From assembly GCF_008932295.1 (NCBI RefSeq), contig NZ_WBWA01000006.1:1-64000 (forward strand): a stretch of DNA of 64,000 nucleotides, written 5' to 3'. Under the pieces are notes generated by a model that did not search any database, was not told the origin of the DNA, and saw only the letters and a list, made by a program, of their open reading frames with translations. Within the stretch, counting starts at the first letter, position 1, and each line of letters starts with the position of its first letter. The DNA comes from Brucella tritici (GTDB lineage Bacteria > Pseudomonadota > Alphaproteobacteria > Rhizobiales > Rhizobiaceae). Both the position numbers and the translations under genes were made by a program. Shown one piece after another: positions 61,188 to 64,000 of the stretch.

Positions 61188-61658
61188 TCAGTCCTTGCGG
61201 CGGCTGGTAAAGGCTTCCCGCCACTCGTCGGGAATGCGGCGCGGATGGCCTTCTTTGGTTATCATCACGGCCTCTACCTTCGCCTCCGAAAGCAGACGCT
61301 CGCCACAGGTAATCTTCTGCGCCATGATAACTCGCGCGCCACGAATTTCGCTGACGCGGGTTTCAATCAGAATAAGGTCGTCCATCTTCGCAGGAGATTT
61401 ATAATCAATCTCCATGCGGCGAACGACCCAGACCATTTCTTCCCCGAGCGCGCCTTCGGCCAATTCGATATGATGAACGTCTTGCAGGCGCAGGAAATCC
61501 GTGCGCCCGCGTTCATAGAATTCCAGATAGCGACCGTGATAGACGAAGCCGGAAAAATCCGTATCGGCATAATAAATGCGCGCATAGAGCAGATGTGCGC
61601 CGTCTTTCAGTTCGCCCGATACGGCAGCCTGCGCCAATTGTTCCTGTCGTTCCGTCAT
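61188..61658 (-). CDS. ybgC: Acyl-CoA thioesterase YbgC (Tol-Pal associated)
   Basis: A 156-residue hotdog-fold thioesterase. The active-site segment is [25 protein letters not shown] (about residues 28-52), with the catalytic aspartate and HGRYLEF helix. A second conserved part is [21 protein letters not shown]. It hydrolyses short acyl-CoA and is usually encoded with tolQRAB. Its start overlaps the ruvB stop by 4 bases (ATGA), tying it to the ruv operon. Confidence 0.9.
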   Translation of the reverse strand: MTERQEQLAQAAVSGELKDGAHLLYARIYYADTDFSGFVYHGRYLEFYERGRTDFLRLQDVHHIELAEGALGEEMVWVVRRMEIDYKSPAKMDDLILIETRVSEIRGARVIMAQKITCGERLLSEAKVEAVMITKEGHPRRIPDEWREAFTSRRKD

Positions 61659-62695
61659 TCGTCTTCCATGAAGAGACCGTATTGCGACTGCTGGATGATT
61701 TCAGCAGGCGCAGGCAAGCCGAGATGCTGCCATGCGATGGCCGTCAAAACGCGACCGCGCGGCGTGCGCTGCAGGAAACCCTGCTGGATCAGATAGGGTT
61801 CGATAATGTCTTCAATTGCGTCACGCGGCTCTGACAGACCGGCAGCGATGGTTTCGATACCGACCGGACCACCGCCGAAATTACGCGCAATGATATTGAG
61901 ATAGCGCCGGTCAAGCTGATCCAGCCCGCGATTGTCCACTTCAAGACGTGACAGCGCCTCATCGGCGATCTTGCGATCAATGACATCGGCTCCTGCAACC
62001 AGCGCGAAATCACGCACGCGGCGCAACAACCGTCCGGCAATACGCGGTGTGCCGCGCGAACGGCGGGCGACTTCCAGCGCACCATCCGGCGAAATACCCA
62101 TCTGCATGATGCGCGCACCACGCCGCACGATATATTCCAGTTCCTCAACCGTATAGAAATTGAGCCGTGTCGGAATGCCGAAACGGTCCCGCAACGGCGT
62201 GGTCAAAAGCCCGAGACGGGTCGTTGCCGCAACGAGCGTGAACTTGGCAAGATCAATCTTCACCGAACGTGCGGCAGGCCCTTCGCCGATGATGAGATCG
62301 AGCTGGAAATCCTCCATGGCCGGATAGAGGATTTCTTCCACAGCCGGGCTCAGGCGATGAATTTCATCGATGAACAGAACGTCGCGCTCTTCCAGATTGG
62401 TCAGCAGAGCCGCAAGATCGCCCGCTTTGGCAATGACCGGGCCGGATGTAGAGCGGAAATTGACGCCCAGTTCCTTGGCCATGATCTGCGCCAGCGTTGT
62501 CTTGCCGAGACCTGGAGGGCCAACGAACAGGACGTGGTCAAGCGCCTCGCCCCGCACTTTGGCGGCCTCGATAAAGACTTTCAGATTGGCGCGCGCAGAC
62601 GCTTGGCCGACAAAATCGTCAAGCGTCTGCGGGCGCAGCGTATTGTCTTCGTCTACGCGTCTATCGGCATCGATGAGAGGGTTGCGGTCGCTCAT
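61655..62695 (-). CDS. ruvB: Holliday junction branch-migration ATPase RuvB
   Basis: A 346-residue AAA motor. It opens with [20 protein letters not shown], then [19 protein letters not shown] (Walker A, about residues 59-77), [16 protein letters not shown] (Walker B) and [19 protein letters not shown] (sensor and arginine finger). The C-terminal winged helix has [26 protein letters not shown]. It drives branch migration with RuvA. GAGGAAGG precedes the ATG. Confidence 0.96.
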   Translation of the reverse strand: MSDRNPLIDADRRVDEDNTLRPQTLDDFVGQASARANLKVFIEAAKVRGEALDHVLFVGPPGLGKTTLAQIMAKELGVNFRSTSGPVIAKAGDLAALLTNLEERDVLFIDEIHRLSPAVEEILYPAMEDFQLDLIIGEGPAARSVKIDLAKFTLVAATTRLGLLTTPLRDRFGIPTRLNFYTVEELEYIVRRGARIMQMGISPDGALEVARRSRGTPRIAGRLLRRVRDFALVAGADVIDRKIADEALSRLEVDNRGLDQLDRRYLNIIARNFGGGPVGIETIAAGLSEPRDAIEDIIEPYLIQQGFLQRTPRGRVLTAIAWQHLGLPAPAEIIQQSQYGLFMEDE

Positions 62696-62735
62696 GCCTT
62701 CCTCCTCGCATGAACATATCGCTCAGGCAAGTAAA

Positions 62736-63353
62736 TCACCGCGACAATTCCTTTAGACCCAGGCGGATGAGCTTGGCCGAATCGGCATTCTCTCCCGCTT
62801 CCTTCAGAGCAGCGGCGACGGCATTGGCGGCCTGATCACGCGAATAGCCGAGATTGGAAAGCGCCGACACCGCATCGGCAACCGGCGCCGGAGCAGCGCC
62901 CGCGCCAAGTTCCTGCTTGAGCCCGATCGTGCCGCTCGCATCACCGGCAAAGGCAGGCGCCTTGTTCTTGAGTTCGGTCACGATGCGCTCAGCAACCTTC
63001 TTGCCGACACCCGGCGCGCGCGAAACCATGGCGATGTCGCGCAATGCGATCGCATTGGCGAGTTCTGATGGAGACAAAGTGCCAAGCACGGCCAGAGCCA
63101 CTTTCGCGCCAACGCCCTGCACATTCTGCAACAGGCGGAACCATTCGCGCTCAAGCTGATTGGCAAAACCATAAAGGCGGATCATGTCCTCGCGAACATA
63201 GGTTTCGATAAACAGGATGGCCGCCTCACCGGCACCACCAAGATTACCCAGCGTCCGTGCCGAACAAAACGCAACATAGCCAACACCATGGACGTCGATG
63301 ACGGCATGATCCTCGGCAATTTCATCGATCACACCCTTGAGCTTACCGATCAT
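62736..63353 (-). CDS. ruvA: Holliday junction protein RuvA
   Basis: A 205-residue junction-binding protein: an OB domain ([20 protein letters not shown]), the helix-hairpin-helix pair ([33 protein letters not shown]), and a C-terminal RuvB-contact domain ([19 protein letters not shown]). The ATG at 63353 gives the family start; a GTG two codons earlier is immediately after the ruvC stop. Middle gene of ruvC-ruvA-ruvB. Confidence 0.95.
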   Translation of the reverse strand: MIGKLKGVIDEIAEDHAVIDVHGVGYVAFCSARTLGNLGGAGEAAILFIETYVREDMIRLYGFANQLEREWFRLLQNVQGVGAKVALAVLGTLSPSELANAIALRDIAMVSRAPGVGKKVAERIVTELKNKAPAFAGDASGTIGLKQELGAGAAPAPVADAVSALSNLGYSRDQAANAVAAALKEAGENADSAKLIRLGLKELSR

Positions 63354-63359
63354 GGCCAC

Positions 63360-63878
63360 CTACGCGATAAGTTGTTGCAACCGGCGCGCACTTGCGATGC
63401 TTTGCCGGTGATGCGCATGACAGATGGCGATAGCCAACGCATCGGCAGCATCGCTCGTATCGAACGATGCACGCGGCATCAGGACCTTCACCATCATATG
63501 GATTTGCTGCTTTTCACCGTGCCCGACGCCGATTACAGCCTTCTTCACGGCATTCGGCGCGTATTCGGCAACCGGCAGTCCGGCCTGCGCGGGTGCCAGC
63601 AACGCAATGCCGCGCGCCTGACCAAGCTTGAGCGTCGCCGTTGCGTCCTTGTTGACGAAGGTGTGTTCGACCGCCGCCTCATGCGGCATATATTCATGCA
63701 GGACTTTGGAAAGCCCTTCATGCAACTGGCAGAGGCGTGATGCGAGATCCATCTCGGCATTCGAGGTCACAGTCCCCGAACCGATGAAATGCAGTGAATT
63801 GCCCAACGATTCGACAATGCCCCAGCCGGTACGGCGCAGGCCCGGATCGATACCAATGATGCGAATCGTTTCTTTCAT
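63360..63878 (-). CDS. ruvC: Crossover junction endonuclease RuvC
   Basis: A 172-residue Holliday-junction resolvase. Catalytic acids are seen in [14 protein letters not shown] (Asp about 11), [23 protein letters not shown] (Glu) and [20 protein letters not shown] (two Asp). It cleaves junctions symmetrically after RuvAB migration. It lies 6 bases upstream of ruvA. First ruv gene in the window. Confidence 0.96.
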   Translation of the reverse strand: MKETIRIIGIDPGLRRTGWGIVESLGNSLHFIGSGTVTSNAEMDLASRLCQLHEGLSKVLHEYMPHEAAVEHTFVNKDATATLKLGQARGIALLAPAQAGLPVAEYAPNAVKKAVIGVGHGEKQQIHMMVKVLMPRASFDTSDAADALAIAICHAHHRQSIASARRLQQLIA

Positions 63879-63969
63879 AAGCGAACCCTATCCTCAGACG
63901 GATTCACTTGACAGTAGAAAAGTGAACAAAAGAGAAACATGCGCCATGAAGGGCGCATATGATCAGTTG

Positions 63970-64000
63970 TTATGAAGCGCCGAAAGCGGTCTTGAGCAAT
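63970..64000 (-). CDS. 3' end of an unidentified gene (partial)
   Basis: One minus-strand frame entering from the window edge ends LLKTAFGAS-stop at 63970. The sequence between it and ruvC (63879-63969) has no other frame. Ten codons are too few to name a product, and the frame may be chance. Confidence 0.35.
   Translation of the reverse strand, partial: LLKTAFGAS

Overview
The window reads as chromosomal DNA of a Brucellaceae alphaproteobacterium, most likely an Ochrobactrum/Brucella-type organism. This is inferred from three things: the gene content (PhyR-NepR-EcfG stress module, Omp25/Omp31-type porins, an Irr-type iron box, a serC leader RNA, a complete Tol-Pal locus next to ruvCAB), the moderately high GC, and several families of short palindromic repeats of the kind found in Rhizobiales. 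No phage, plasmid, CRISPR or intact insertion sequence is visible. Most of the window is a conserved core chromosome.

Layout. 1-215: the leader and strong promoter of an rRNA operon that runs leftwards out of the window. 216-12.9k: metabolic and housekeeping genes (IclR/gabD, dsbB, HNH nuclease, AlkA-type glycosylase, glutamyl-Q tRNA(Asp) synthetase, malate synthase G, an MFS carrier, an Irr-controlled membrane ferritin-like iron exporter, a class II amidotransferase). 12.9-24.3k: AsnC regulator, dut, a TadE/TadG pair, a MacA/MacB efflux pair with a phosphodiester glycosidase, and an exbB-exbD-tonB operon. 24.4-31.8k: a general stress response island (PRC-barrel, YqjD-like and YqjE-like genes, a CHASE3 histidine kinase, ecfG, nepR, phyR, a DUF1328 peptide and an HWE kinase). 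Promoters matching the EcfG consensus are visible before phyR, the PRC gene and the DUF1328 gene. 32-34.4k: a Fur/Mur regulator with a palindromic operator, some small orphan genes, and tRNA-Glu. 34.6-42.2k: rluD, rpoH, a rhodanese/GlxA pair, an exported pyrophosphatase, a large membrane protein of unknown function, and purA. 42.5-49k: serC-serA-GNAT with its leader RNA, a bile-acid-type symporter and two porins. 49.2-64k: one long leftward series, ruvC-ruvA-ruvB-ybgC-tolQ-tolR-tolA-tolB-pal-cpoB-tilS-ftsH-glmM, combining DNA repair, envelope maintenance, tRNA modification and cell-wall precursor synthesis.

The most unusual signal is the behaviour of the short palindromic elements. One 141-bp element with GAGCCTG/CAGGCTC ends sits in frame inside the glutamyl-Q tRNA synthetase gene. 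It is flanked by a TGA that looks like a target duplication, so the gene stays open and gains 48 residues. A related element lies between purA and a GNAT gene, and a half copy follows dsbB. Other families overlap or abut stop codons: the ends of glcB and of the CHASE3 kinase appear to be written by repeats, and the repeats beside the porin and the gene at 33930 touch the stop. Two neighbouring palindromes both bounded by CTAGTGG/CCACTAG form a separate MITE-like pair.

All gene names rest on recognising family motifs by eye; no database search was run. Start codons were chosen from ribosome-binding sites and family lengths and are noted where uncertain.
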